A stretch of DNA of 64,000 nt from positions 209,880,029 to 209,944,028 of the forward strand of contig NC_091118.1 in NCBI RefSeq assembly GCF_040183065.1, written 5' to 3'. This document shows positions 10,011-21,425 of the stretch, one piece after another (position 1 is the first letter of the stretch; every line of letters starts with the position of its first letter). Below the pieces are notes generated by a model, which was not told where the DNA came from, searched no databases, and saw only the letters and a program-made list of their open reading frames with translations. A program made the translations under genes and the position numbers. The stretch comes from Periplaneta americana. Its lineage: Eukaryota > Arthropoda > Insecta > Blattodea > Blattidae.

Positions 10011-10726
10011 CGTGTTAGGTACAGCTTACAGCAGTAAATTTTTTTGAAAATATTCCACATTTTTCCCTTCATTACTGTATCTTGTATAATAATGAAAATT
10101 AGTATGTGTAAAACACCGTCTTTGTACTATATGAAAACATATTTTACGATTAAAAAATATTTATATATATATTTTTTTATTCAAAATTGTGCCAGTTTAT
10201 TGTGCAGTGATGAAGCGTTTCCCTCATAACTCATAAACTTGTTAACTTTTTCACGTTCTCTCTCTTTTATTTTATTGCTGAAACTCATGTTTACAATATC
10301 ATGCTCTTTCAACTACATTCCTTAATAAATATTTTTTTTATTTTATGTTACAAGAAAATATTGACATTAGACCATTTTTAAAATGAATTTATTTTTTATC
10401 AGACAATCTATCAAAGGTAGAGAAGTGATCTTGCATCATATTGTAGATATGACATGTATAAATACACACAAACATTTTCATCACAGAATATTGGGTTGTT
10501 TTTCAGTTATGTGGGAGACGCTTCATCATTGTAAAGTGAACTGAATTTTGAAAAAAAAAATTAATGTAAATGATTCTTTTTTACATCGTAAAAATATTTT
10601 TTTCATATATCAGAAGGACAATGTTTTACACATACTAATATTCATTATTGTACAAGATACAGTAATGGAGGAAAAAAATGTTGAATATTTCTAAAATTTT
10701 ACTACTGTAAGGTGCACCTAACCCCT
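10011..10726. mobile_element. Foldback element with long inverted arms, copy 1
   Basis: The left arm from 10014 (GTTAGGTACAGCTTACAG) and the right arm ending about 10724 are inverted copies over about 150 bp. They share TTACTGTATCTTGTA and AGTATGTGTAAAACA. A second inner inverted pair (GATGAAGCGTTTCCCTCATA versus its inverse near 10505-10535) extends the symmetry. TTAA stands just outside the left edge; the right has CTAAA. A second copy spans 57157-59162. No coding capacity. Confidence 0.75.
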
Positions 10727-10984
10727 AAACATGATTTTCCCCATTTAACACATTAATCGATTTCTAAGCCAAGAAAATTTGTTGTTATAATTATTTATAT
10801 TTGGGATTATTGTTAATTATTGCGCTTGAAATTTGTTAAGTTGAATTTGGACGGGATTTAAAATGGATTTACGTTGGGTCAGACTAATATAATGAAAAAT
10901 AAATATTTTCTATTATTTATTGTATTATTTTCTTTTATTTCGTGTTATATTTTATATTTCACAATATATCTGCATTTGTATTAT
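10727..10984. other. Unassigned AT-rich sequence
   Basis: Nothing recognised before the tetranucleotide field begins. Confidence 0.4.
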
Positions 10985-11118
10985 TTGAATAATAATTTAA
11001 CTGAAGGTGTAAGACAATATTTATTTATTTATTTATTTATTCGTTTGTTTGTTTCTTTGTTCGTTTACTTGTTTGTTCGTTCGTTCACTTGTCTGTCTGT
11101 CTGCCTGCCTGCCTGCCT
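10985..11118. repeat. Graded tetranucleotide tracts left of the 60-bp array
   Basis: Successive tracts of TTTA, then TTTG/TTCG, then TGTC, TGCC and CTAT words keep a common 4-bp register. The field seems to have mutated stepwise outward from, or into, the array to its right. Confidence 0.75.
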
Positions 11119-13393
11119 ATCGATCTACATACCTATCCATCTACCCATCCATCTACCCATCCATCCATCCACCTACCTATCTACCTACATACCTATCCAT
11201 CTACCCATCCATCTACCCATCCATCCATCCACCTACCTATCTACCTACATACCTATCCATCTACCCATCCATCTACCCATCCATCCACCTACCTACCTAC
11301 CTACATACCTATCCATCTACCCATCCATCTACCCATCCATCCATCCACCTACCTATCTACCTACATACCTATCCATCTACCCATCCATCTACCCATCCAT
11401 CCATCCACCTACCTATCTACCTACATACCTATCCATCTACCCATCCATCTACCCATCCATCCATCCACCTACCTATCTACCTACATACCTATCCATCTAC
11501 CCATCCATCTACCCATCCATCCATCCACCTACCTATCTACCTACATACCTATCCATCTACCCATCCATCTACCCATCCATCCATCCACCTACCTATCTAC
11601 CTACATACCTATCCATCTACCCATCCATCTACCCATCCATCCATCCACCTACCTATCTACCTACATACCTATCCATCTACCCATCCATCTACCCATCCAT
11701 CCATCCACCTACCTATCTACCTACATACCTATCCATCTACCCATCCATCCATCCACCTACCTATCTACCTACATACCTATCCATCTACCCATCCATCTAC
11801 CCATCCATCCATCCACCTACCTATCTACCTACATACCTATCCATCTACCCATCCATCCACCCATCCATCCATCCACCTACCTATCTACCTACATACCTAT
11901 CCATCTACCCATCCATCTACCCATCCATCCATCCACCTACCTATCTACCTACATACCTATCCATCTACCCATCCATCTACCCATCCATCCATCCACCTAC
12001 CTATCTACCTACATACCTATCCATCTACCCATCCATCTACCCATCCATCCATCCACCTACCTATCTACCTACATACCTATCCATCTACCCATCCATCTAC
12101 CCATCCATCCATCCACCTACCTATCTACCTACATACCTATCCATCTACCCATCCATCTACCCATCCATCCATCCACCTACCTATCTACCTACATACCTAT
12201 CCATCTACCCATCCATCTACCCATCCATCCATCCACCTACCTATCTACCTACATACCTATCCATCTACCCATCCATCTACCCATTCATCCATCCACCTAC
12301 CTATCTACCTACATACCTATCCATCTACCCATCCATCTACCCATCCATCCATCCACCTACCTATCTACCTACATACCTATCCATCTACCCATCCATCTAC
12401 CCATCCATCCATCCACCCATCCATCCATCCACCTACCTATCTACCTACATACCTATCCATCTACCCATCCATCTACCCATCCATCCATCCACCTACCTAT
12501 CTACCTACATACCTATCCATCTACCCATCCATCTACCCATCCATCCATCCACCTACCTATCTACCTACATACCTATCCATCTACCCATCCATCTACCCAT
12601 CCATCCATCCACCTACCTATCTACCTACATACCTATCCATCTACCCATCCATCTACCCATCCATCCATCCACCTACCTATCTACCTACATACCTATCCAT
12701 CTACCCATCCATCTACCCATCCATCCATCCACCTACCTATCTACCTACATACCCATCCATCTACCCATCCATCCATCCACCTACCTATCTACCTACATAC
12801 CTATCCATCTACCCATCCATCTACCCATCCATCCATCCACCTACCTATCTACCTACATACCTCTCCATCTACCCATCCATCTACCCATCCATCCATCCAC
12901 CTACCTATCTACCTACATACCTATCCATCTACCCATCCATCTACCCATCCATCCATCCACCTACCTATCTACCTACATACCTATCCATCTACCCATCCAT
13001 CTACCCATCCATCCATCCACCTACCTATCTACCTACATACCTATCCATCTACCCATCCATCTACCCATCCATCCATCCACCTACCTATCTACCTACATAC
13101 CTATCCATCTACCCATCCATCTACCCATCCATCCATCCATCCACCTACCTATCTACCTACATACCTATCCATCTACCCATCCATCTACCCATCCATCCAT
13201 CCACCTACCTATCTACCTACATACCTATCCATCTACCCATCCATCTACCCATCCATCCATCCACCTACCTATCTACCTACATACCTATCCATCTACCCAT
13301 CCATCTACCCATCCATCCATCCACCTACCTATCTACCTACATACCTATCCATCTACCCATCCATCTACCCATCCATCCATCCACCTACCTACC
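11119..13393. repeat. 60-bp higher-order array of CTAC/CATC tetranucleotides
   Basis: About 38 units of 60 bp, each 15 tetranucleotides in a fixed order (CTAC, CTAT, CATA, CATC and CCAT words). Most units are identical. Short units of 48 bp occur near 11740 and 12770, single-base variants near 11850, 12285 and 12865, and an extended join near 12415. As 60 is a multiple of three and no stop codon can form, all three plus frames are open for 770-905 codons. I treat these as artefacts. Confidence 0.95.
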
Positions 13394-13582
13394 TACCTAC
13401 CTAATCTATCTATCCATCCATCCATCCATCCATCCATCCATCCATCCATCCATCCATCCATCCATCCATCCATCCATCCATCTATCTATCTATCTACCTA
13501 CCTACCTACCTACCTACCTACCGACCCACCCACCCACCCACCCACCTACATACCTACCTATCTATCTATCTATCTATCCCGT
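13394..13582. repeat. Graded tetranucleotide tracts right of the 60-bp array
   Basis: CATC runs at 13412-13478, then TATC, CTAC, CCAC and TATC again, all in one 4-bp register, ending abruptly at CCCGTTACAG. Confidence 0.85.
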
Positions 13583-14620
13583 TACAGTTAAGGCCATAAC
13601 GCCTTCTCTTCCACACCACCAGAAGTGAAAAACGTATTATATTTGTGGTTAATTTTAATGAAGGACTATAGTCAGGAAAGATGATGTTAAGCCTATACCA
13701 TAAACTCAAACAAGGTACGTCATTTTCCACTAGAATTTCCACTTGAACACGGCAATGTTTGGACTATTGTCTCCGGCAATGAAATTCAACTCTGCAGTCT
13801 CTTTTTATTCACTTTCCGCCCTGGAAATTAACTTGCAGTACACGACGGACATCGCACGCGTTTCCATAGTAACAATAAAACGCACTCGTTACTGTCCACT
13901 TCAATTTCCTTGTAAAAATAACAGTGAGGCCTTTGTTACGTTACGCTACATTAATTCTATCTTGAACCGGGCCGCATCTTCTCTTTCAGTGTCAGATGAG
14001 AAGAGAGCATTCTGCCAGGTCAACACACGACATTTTAAGCAGGGGTACACGGGGGAATACTTGTCGTAGAGAAGGGAAAAATCAAAGTTTCTTCCTTTCT
14101 CTCCATTCTTTTTTTTTTTCTCTCTCTCCTGTCATTGATTTTACGTTTGCACTGTTTCTCTTTTGTTTGAATCTAAGTCAGTTGCAGCGATGCCCACGTG
14201 TGCGCCTGGTCAACTACTAGCAATTTGGAACGCGCCGAAGTGCGTAGGATGCGAGGCCAACTGCGCTGTAAACTCCCGCAGCCAACTTTCATTCAAACTT
14301 CACTCAATGAATGCAGCTCAAAAACTTCCAACTTTTGCTTCCACCCTTCCATTATGGAGTCACTTGTTATTATGTTGCTTTTCAATATAACTTCCCTTAC
14401 ACTTTCTCTATTTCATGACACAATGGCAGTTAATTTTTGACATTATTTTCAAAGAGGAGTGAAATACTACTGAGACAATCAGTGACGGTAAATTCAGGCG
14501 AAAGAGATGTTTATAGATTCTACACAACCTCGTAATATCTTGATAACTAGGGGCCAGTGTTTGGTTTCTTATTAATATTAGTAGTGTATTAGCTACTAAT
14601 GGGACTAGACATACCATGTT
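13583..14620. other. Unassigned, apparently repeat-poor stretch
   Basis: Moderate GC for this window. I found no match to other parts of the window and no gene. Open frames of 74-108 codons (for example 13743-14069) overlap one another and show no recognisable domain. It could be single-copy DNA. Confidence 0.45.
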
Positions 14621-14624
14621 TTGT

Positions 14625-15330
14625 CATTTACTTATAACTGGCATTTAGGGATCCCGAAGGTTCATTGCCGCACACACATAAGCCCGGCATCGGTCCCTTT
14701 CCTGAGCAAGATTAATTCAATTTCTACCATCATATCCCACCTCCCTCAATTCCATTTTATTATTATCCTCCCATCTACGTCTCGGCTTCCCCAAATGCGT
14801 TTTTCCCTTATGTGTTTCAATTAACACTCTATATGCATTTCTGGATTCGTCCATACCTGCTATATGTCAAGCCCATCTCAAAAGTCTAGATTTAATGTTC
14901 CTACTTATGTCAGGTGAAAAATACAATGCGTGCAGTTCTGTGTTGTGTAACTTTCTCCATTCTCCTGTAACTTCATCCCTCTTAGCCCTAAATATTTTCC
15001 TAAGCACCTTATTCTCAAACACCCTTAACCTATGTTCCTCTCTCAAAGTGAGAGTCCAAGTTTCACAACCATAAAGAATAACCGGTAATATAACTGTTTT
15101 ATAAATTCTAACTTTCAGATTTTTTGACAACAGACTGGATGATAAAAGCTTCTCAACCGAATAATAACAGTCATTTCCCATATTAATTTTGCGTTTAATT
15201 TCCTCCCGAGTGTCAGATATATTTGTTACTGTTGCTCCAAGATATTTGAATTTTGCCACCTCTTCAAAGGATAAATTTCCAATTTTTATAGTTCCATTTC
15301 GTACAATATTCTCGTCACGAGACATAATAA
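14625..15330 (-). pseudogene. LINE-A copy 1, reverse transcriptase C-terminal part
   Basis: The minus strand codes for the region after the catalytic site: FKYLGATVTN, YYSVEKLLSSSLLSK, YGCETWTLTLREEH and LRRW-type LLRWA. It is open for 152 codons (14867-15325). The remaining C terminus toward 14640 is frameshifted, and it ends in a tail resembling TGCCAGTTATAAGTAA. The 5' end is cut within the MSRD-E-NIVRNG region. The family is a non-LTR retrotransposon of RTE/CR1-like type; the exact clade is unresolved. Six other copies lie at 21250, 34565, 39410, 43929, 52126 and 55948. Confidence 0.88.
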
Positions 15331-15435
15331 GTAAACTGTATAATCCAATTTTAATTAAGTGTTCATAAACACAGGCAATTAGATACGTTTATTTCATACT
15401 AAATTGAAAACATTAATACGTAATTCTACTCCCCT

Positions 15436-15783
15436 ATTTCAGTTGAATATTCCGTAAGAAATGCCCGTTTCTGGAGCCAATCTCTTTATGGACTTATGAG
15501 AAATCTTCTGCATTTTTCCCTTTACATTTGCAACTAAATCTTCTGTTAGTTTTGTAGTCTTTCCAACGTACCTTTTCCCTTCTGTGAATCCGGTTTCTCT
15601 AAATTTACTAACCAAATTATTAAGATTTCTGCGGAAGTTTTCAGTGATTACATAATCAGGAAAACGAGAAATAAACTGTTCTTCACAGTCTTCAATATTA
15701 TATTACCAGTTTCAATCTCCATCCTTGAAATATGCTTCAATAAGAAAAGTTCTCTGTTGCACAGAAAAAGCAATAATGTCTTC
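15436..15783 (-). pseudogene. Mariner-like transposase N terminus (DUF4817-type helix-turn-helix)
   Basis: The minus strand reads FSVQQRTFLIEAYFKDGD, a frame break near 15715, then EEQFISRFPDYV, NFRRNLNNLVSKFRETGF, LTEDLVANVKGKM, HKSIKRLA and ETGISYG, with a stop at 15436. The series of DNA-recognition helices with KFRETG and SxRRLA-type motifs is that of the DUF4817 N-terminal domain found with insect mariner-like DDE transposases. Catalytic domain missing. A related N terminus is at 51878 and a C terminus at 23640. Confidence 0.75.
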
Positions 15784-16104
15784 GAAACACACTATACCAC
15801 TCTATGTTACGTCGGCAACAGACACACAGCAACTGAATGTTGTGCCCCTTCAGACTGCTCACAATACAGCGAGAGCGATCCGACGGTTACCTCCGTTTGT
15901 AAGCACGTTCCTGCATCGTATAGTAAAAAAACAAGGTACAATAAAAGTGTAAGGAAAAAGTTTTTGATGTCACTGTAGAACAGACTTGCGATGGTGACTA
16001 ATAATTGCGAGCGAGAGCTCTTTTATGCCCGCTGCGCATGCGCGGAGCTCTTTTACCTGTAAACATCGCTAAAGGATGTACAGATCTTAGAACACAGCGC
16101 ATCA
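15784..16104. other. Unassigned sequence upstream of an hAT finger fragment
   Basis: Contains GCGCATGCGC near 16033 and two copies of GAGCTCTTTTA (16015-16025 and 16046-16056). No gene recognised. It may be the 5' leader of the hAT relic that follows. Confidence 0.4.
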
Positions 16105-16286
16105 TGACGGAACGGAAGAGCTTAAAGCTTTCAAGGAAGAGTGGAAGATACAATATTTATGCTTCGAACATGGTGATGAAGTCCAGTGTTTGTTGTGTAA
16201 AAAAAAGTATCATTTGCAAAAAAAGCAACATAAAACGGCATTATGAGACGCAAGATGAAAAAAATATAGGCATTATTCAGGAGTAG
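16105..16286 (+). pseudogene. hAT BED-type zinc finger fragment
   Basis: In one frame the sequence gives FKEEWKIQYLCFEHGDE, then VQCLLCKK. After an eight-A homopolymer at about 16199-16206 the frame shifts and continues SIICKKSNIKRHYET. Joined across the shift it has the Cx2C and H-type ligands of an hAT N-terminal finger like the one at 5415. No further transposase sequence follows. It is a pseudogene by frameshift and truncation, related to but distinct from the 5.2-kb element. Confidence 0.7.
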
Positions 16287-17050
16287 AGAGAAATAAATTC
16301 ATTTCGGAATTGACATCGAAGATAAATTAATTTACATTTGGGTCAGTAGATTGTATCTAGATTCCTTTTATTTCTTTATTTTAAATGTTTTATTTGTTGC
16401 TTGTTTCTGGATATTTACTTTTATTAGACTACGTGTTTCTTTAATTTAGAAATAACATTTTATCTTTGATTGCATTTTAACTTATACTATTACTAAGCTC
16501 AAAAACTAATTCACTTTTATTCCAATAACTATTTTCAAGATTTTGAGCAAATGTGAACTAAAAATTTTGAAAACTTTGATGCAAGGAGCTTTTTTTAGTA
16601 ACGTCAATATAAAATATATTTAAAAAATATAATTTCAAAACTATTAGACCTAATTGCACCAAATTTTGTACAGATTATGTAGTATTGTAGATCTGTTTAT
16701 ATAGTTTAATTTTCACAAATTTTGGCCGAAAATTGTGGACGTTTTAAAAATCATACATATCCCCTTAAATGATTGACCCCAAAAAATTACGATGGCTCTC
16801 AATATCTTAATATAATCAGTTTGTTTTTTCGTGTTACGTGCATCTCACAAATCACTCTAAGAAAACTCATTACATAATCACGACTGGAGAGTAAGGACTA
16901 CATTTTCACAATCAATATACTCTATTTCAATCAATATTGTCATTATTTTTTTCAACAAATACTGAAAAGTACTTAGAGATCACACACGTCGAGCAGGTAG
17001 ACCCTATTAGTTTCTCCTAACCAATGAAGTGAATTATTTACATAATAAAT
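16287..17050. other. Unassigned AT-rich sequence
   Basis: No frame, RNA or repeat match recognised up to the AATT target site at 17051. Confidence 0.4.
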
Positions 17051-17964
17051 AATTGAATCGCCCCATGCAGAAAGGGCTTCAGTCCATTAGACCTAGTTTT
17101 TAGAAAACTAAAAAAAAAACACTCTGTACACTATATTATGAGTTCGAAGCTTATGAAAAAAATCACGGTTATTTATTGACCTAGCAAGAATGCTCTTACA
17201 GAGTTGCAACGACTTTGAACTTTTTAAATGACAAAAAAAAAAAAAATAGTTTTGTGTGCTGGACTGAAGTCCTTTCTGCATGGAGCAAAATATATCTTAA
17301 CATTTTTTTTTCTATTTTCTTGAAAAAATGAGCATCATTAATTATTTCATTGGGGTAATGGTTATAGTTTGGGGTTGTGAAAGGGTTATGAGCATAAAAT
17401 AAACTAAAACAATTGGTTCTGAAACAATATTTATGTAAGCAAATGTCAGAAATTAAAAAAAAAAATACAATACACTGTCTATTTCTTTAGTAATCTTGAT
17501 CTTCTTGGTCAACAACTTCACTTGTGGACCAGAGTGTAATTTCTTGGTAGAATTCCTGATTTACTGCGATATTTTATTTTAATTTAATTTTATTTTATTT
17601 TAAATCCACCACCAAAAGAAGCAGGGTTCCAATTACGGGTTGCTTATATGGATACATATACAAAATACATAAAAAGAAAAAACAAAACAAACAACACAAG
17701 CGAAAGAAAGAAAATACAAACCTGTAATATATGCTATAATATAATATTGCAGTTAATATAGTGCCAAATGTCAATATAATAATGTAATATACCGAAGTAC
17801 ACAACATATATCCGTACAGAAATTCTGCTTTTTCATACGATGGATTGGTGGAGCGGTGTGTGTTGGACATTGTGCCACTGTCACACATCTGTGACACAGT
17901 GCATGAGGGTTGGAGACTAAGAGGTGGAGAGTAAACTGAGAGGATTCAATTCGGTAGCAGAATT

Positions 17965-18135
17965 GGAATCCGATGTGGCTTAGTGGATAGAGCGTCAGCA
18001 CATAGAGCTGAAAACCTGGGTTCGAATCCCGGTGTCGGAGAGAATTTTTCTCCGCTCCACCGATCGTTCAGTATAGAATTCCTGATGCTCATTGGTACAT
18101 AAGGGAGTAATCTACTAGTAATGTCATTTCTTTTT
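17965..18135 (+). mobile_element. tRNA-derived SINE, same family as the palindromic copy at 33158
   Basis: Reads GATGTGGCTTAGTGGATAGA (D arm and A box), then GGGTTCGAATCCCGG (T arm and B box), followed by GAGAGAATTTTTCTCCG, as in the two arms at 33167-33614. Here it is single and in plus orientation, with a diverged body. It lies just beyond the end of the transposase relic. Confidence 0.7.
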
Positions 18136-18142
18136 GTCGCTT

Positions 18143-19020
18143 TCACTGGAATTTTTGCCTTTGGATATGCACGGTTTGATGGAAAAGACGGAATGTGTGT
18201 TTCACGATACCATCAATAAACTGGGATGTGATTATACAGCCACGTAACTGGCTGTTGTATGAAAACTGCTTCATTGTGTCTGATATCAAAATGTACTTCT
18301 TATCTCGTGGTACCGACTTCGGTGCAGTTTCTTTTATACAACATTGGCTACCAGTTTTTAATATCCAAAATGTCCTCAATTTGGACTTTACATACCTCAT
18401 ACTTCGCAGATGCATTACTTTGTATGATCAGTTCAGTTATTTCATGCACAGAGTACAGTCGATCATATCTTCTAAGGGAGTGTTTGATTGTAGCAAAATT
18501 TCTGTCGCAGGAAAAAAAGAATGACCTCTTACAGGAAAGAATTGCTCGATTCCTTTAAATCGACTGGTGGTTGTTAAAAATATGAGCAATCTTGCTAAGG
18601 TATGGTTTCTATTCCGCCCTGCACAGTTGTCGCAAAACAAATGTAGCACTGTAATTTCAGAACGAATGCCTTGCAGGTAATTATCCAGAAAAGAACACAC
18701 CTTATTACATATATTTTTGGCAATACCCTCATGATAAAAGCGTATTATAGCTTTATTTTTCCTAATGTCATGAATGCAAAATATATTAACATTCAGCCGC
18801 CGCAAGTAAAATGTTTCCTGGACAGCAATAACCGGTAAATAAATATTTTTCATAAAATCTATTTCAAGACATAATACACGGGGTTGAAGTTCAAGTTTGT
18901 TATAGAATTCCCTAGCCTTTCGTTTGTGCACCAATTTCTCAGCCAATGCACACCGTTTTGTCTTATCATTAATATGAGGATGTCGAAGTTTAACTTTTAT
19001 CAAGCGTTTCACCGGTAAAA
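18143..19020 (-). pseudogene. DUF7869-like transposase relic
   Basis: Two overlapping minus frames. The first (18437-19020) has VLCLEIDFMKNIYLPV, ETFYLRRLNVNIFCIHD, ITVLHLFCDNCAGRNRNHT and HSFFPATE. After a shift near 18420 the second (18143-18415) has CCIKETAPKSVPRDKK, QFSYNSQLRG and FIDGIVKHTFRL. The order of FYLRQL-type, LHLFCDNCxxQN-type and PVxGHSF motifs matches insect proteins carrying the DUF7869 domain, many encoded by transposons. The aspartates in EIDF and FCDNC are candidate metal ligands. Broken by frameshifts and with an ATT run at its start, so not functional. Identification is from memory of motif order. Confidence 0.65.
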
Positions 19021-19021
19021 A

Positions 19022-19072
<51 letters not shown>
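19020..19072. repeat. ATT microsatellite
   Basis: About 17 ATT units. Reads as poly-isoleucine in the overlapping minus frame, which is an artefact. Confidence 0.95.
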
Positions 19073-19076
<4 letters not shown>

Positions 19077-19303
19077 ATCTTTGCACAAATGCAGGTTCTT
19101 AGCAAGAAGGGCTTCAGTCCTGGACTGAATTCCTTTCTGCATAGAACCCTGAGCCTGACGCTTCAGCTCCTATCTTTCCAAGCATTGGACTGAACACCTT
19201 TCTGCACAGGCCGATGGAGCCACCCATAAAGATATGATTTCCATCGATATCTCATTTTTCAAAATTTGTGACTGAAGCCCTTTCTGCATGGGGCGATTCA
19301 ATT

Positions 19304-20104
19304 GCTTTTAACAAGAAAATGGTTTACATACAATTAACTTTTCCTATTTGTCTTTTTGTTCCTAAAAAACCCTTTCCTTTTTGATTTGTTTATATGTACA
19401 TGTATATTAAATAGCTGAATAATTAACCCTATTACACAGCCAGAAATTTAGTAATGCAAGTTATTGTAATAATTGCTGCCTTTATTCGATGTATGTATAT
19501 GTATGTCTACGTTACGACGCTACGTAGTGGATGCGCTATGCGCTCGTGATCAAGGTCGAGCTCTTCTACCATGATTGGGAGCTAATATCGTCTCATCTCT
19601 GCTGTAGAAAGAATTCCACCTAACGTTGCCCGAAAATGTAAAAGATCCATGACAGTTTATGTTGAAACTTTAGGATTTTATGGCACAAGAAGATTTCGAA
19701 TATTAATTTGGGAATAATTTACGAATTCACAAAACAACAGTATGAAAAAACATAAAGAGAATTTCATTTTTAATTGCTAATATAACCAATGAACATATCA
19801 CAATGCCCACAGGACATGAAGCCAAGGCCATCGTTAATGGATTGTATGACCTTTCTGGCTTCTCAAATGCCATAGGCTATAATTATGGTACTCTCAACGG
19901 AATACAGTCAAATGACTCCGAAAACAGATATTATCCGGCCCACATAAAAACAAATAACTGAATTGTATTTCATAAACGTTTCAGTAGTCTATGTGACTTT
20001 TAATTTTAATATTAACTTACAAGAAAATTATTACATATTAATTTAATCAGAATAAATGCAAACAATAAAATTCATACTATTCGCAATATTTGGAATTCAA
20101 TTTC
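19304..20104. other. Unassigned sequence
   Basis: No gene recognised. A short GC-richer patch at 19505-19570 has no clear identity. Confidence 0.4.
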
Positions 20105-20560
20105 GAGAACAGCTTTCCTGATTACAGTATTACTGCTCCACTGGCAGATTTTGGAACTAAAGAACAACCTTCCTGTTTGTAGCATTACTGCTCTATTGGC
20201 AGATTTTGGAACTAAAGAACAGACTTCCTAATTATAGTAATACCATAGTCTAGTATATACAGTCGCGAAGCTCAATACGTAGTAAATATGCAAACATTAG
20301 ATAGTTGCTCACCACTAGGATCGCTAATATCGCCTCATTACCGGAAATGCAAAATAGTACCGTCACAGTCTATTGTTTCTAGCACCCTCAAAACTCAAGC
20401 TTCGTGACTGTATGTAGTAGACTGTGGTAATACTGCTCTACTGACAGATTTGGGAACTAAAGAACAGCCATCCTGATTATAGTATTACTTCTCTACAGGC
20501 AGATTTTGGAACTAAAGATCAGTCTTCCTGGTATTACTGCTCTATTGTCAGATTTTGAAA
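20105..20560. repeat. Tandem repeat of about 57 bp, five copies, split by a MITE
   Basis: Units contain GGCAGATTTTGGAACTAAAG, then AACAGxCTTCCTGATTATAG and TATTACTGCTC. The third and fourth copies are separated by the insertion at 20244-20426. Confidence 0.85.
20244..20426. mobile_element. 183-bp MITE with about 30-bp TIRs and 7-bp TSD
   Basis: Begins CATAGTCTAGTATATACAGT then CGCGAAGCT; ends with the inverse of a close variant (AGCTTCGTGACTG...AGACTGTG). GTAATAC flanks it on both sides (20237-20243, 20427-20433). The tandem repeat resumes in phase after it. A 7-8-bp TSD hints at hAT or a related mobiliser. Confidence 0.8.
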
Positions 20561-20837
20561 TTAACATATGGATAGATAATTTATACAAGGATAAATTTAA
20601 CTTGTTGATTAGTAGAAACACAGAGTTATCATTAGATCAATTTTATCCAAGAGATAGTTTATCCATGATTAATTTAATGAGTTTGTAGAAATCACTCCTA
20701 AGAGCACCGTTGTATGAATGCTAGATCTCCATTTTTTTTTAGAAAAAAAAAACTGTAGGCGGACATGATACGTAATTTTAAGTGTAATTTTCTGTTTTAG
20801 CACACAAAAATATGTGACGAACAGCTAAAATAAAATA
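20561..20837. other. Unassigned AT-rich sequence
   Basis: Nothing recognised. Confidence 0.4.
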
Positions 20838-21022
20838 AAAAAACTAATCGCAGGCCTATGTTATTTGACGACCAAGTTACCTGTCCAGGATTTGCAATGA
20901 TATTTAACATTCGGGAAAAACTCCACATCCAGGTAATCAAACGCAGCGGGATTCGAAACGAAGCCGGATCGTAGCCTGGGAGGATTAGCAGAGCTTGTCA
21001 ACCCCTAAGCTACGCTGGAGGC
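20838..21022 (-). mobile_element. tRNA-derived SINE, related to the 45423 copy
   Basis: The minus strand has a head with GCGTAGCTTAGGGGTTGAC (A box) and GTTTCGAATCCC (B box). A body follows with TTGATTACCTGGATGTGGAG, and the 3' end has CGTCAAATAACATAGG. Order and wording parallel the better-preserved SINE at 45423-45653 (GCGTAGC, GGTTCGATTCC, TGATTACCTGG, CGTTAAATAACC), with many substitutions. Confidence 0.7.
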
Positions 21023-21249
21023 ATTGGTAGCTTCAAAGCATTTGCTATTGTAATACAAGTTCGTTCAAAGACATTAGCATCGTGATGGAGTGCACTGCAG
21101 CAGGGTAGCGACATGGATCTCGTGCTCTGCGAGAACTGCATTCGTCCCTGTACCACTGCAAGACTGTGGACGTAAATGCTCTTCACGTCGCAGAAGACTA
21201 GCAATAATATGTATTATATTTTATTATGTATTTCGACAGTGTGCCACCT

Positions 21250-21425
21250 TATTACTTACTTACAAATGACTTTTAAGAAACCCGCAGGTTAATTGCAGCC
21301 CTCACATAAGCCCACCATCAGTTCCTATCCTCTCTACCATCACATCCCACCTCCCTTAAATCCATTTTAATATTATCCTCCTATCTACGTCTCGGCATCC
21401 CCGTACGTTTTAAATATTTCCCACT
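21250..21425 (-). mobile_element. LINE-A 3'-terminal fragment
   Basis: Minus-strand match to the last 170 bp of LINE-A, including the MNLRVP-coding end (decayed), the TAAGTAAGTAA tail and the GRPRRRW-coding region. Truncated where the next tetranucleotide array begins. Confidence 0.8.

Larger units (their letters stand above)
17055..19299 (-). mobile_element. DNA transposon with 4-bp AATT TSD and DUF7869-like transposase relic
   Basis: Left end GAATCGCCCCATGCAG then AAAGGGCTTCAGTC; right end is its inverse (GACTGAAGCCC...GGGGCGATTC). AATT lies outside both ends (17051-17054, 19300-19303), consistent with a 4-bp TSD. The word GACTGAANTCCTTTCTGCA and variants recur near both ends (17255, 19112, 19184), as expected of transposase binding sites. 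The minus strand codes for a decayed transposase. A 4-bp TSD is used by Sola elements among others; assignment to a superfamily is inference. A SINE at 17965 and an ATT microsatellite at 19020 lie inside. Confidence 0.72.

Noticed and set aside
10874..13628. Open frames of 771-905 codons (Pro/Thr/Ser/Tyr/His-rich)
   Set aside because: All three plus frames are open because the tetranucleotide words cannot form stop codons. No start context, signal, domain or compositional coding signal.
13743..14440. Overlapping frames of 74-108 codons as a host gene
   Set aside because: Overlap in several frames, no recognisable domain, and no splice or start evidence.
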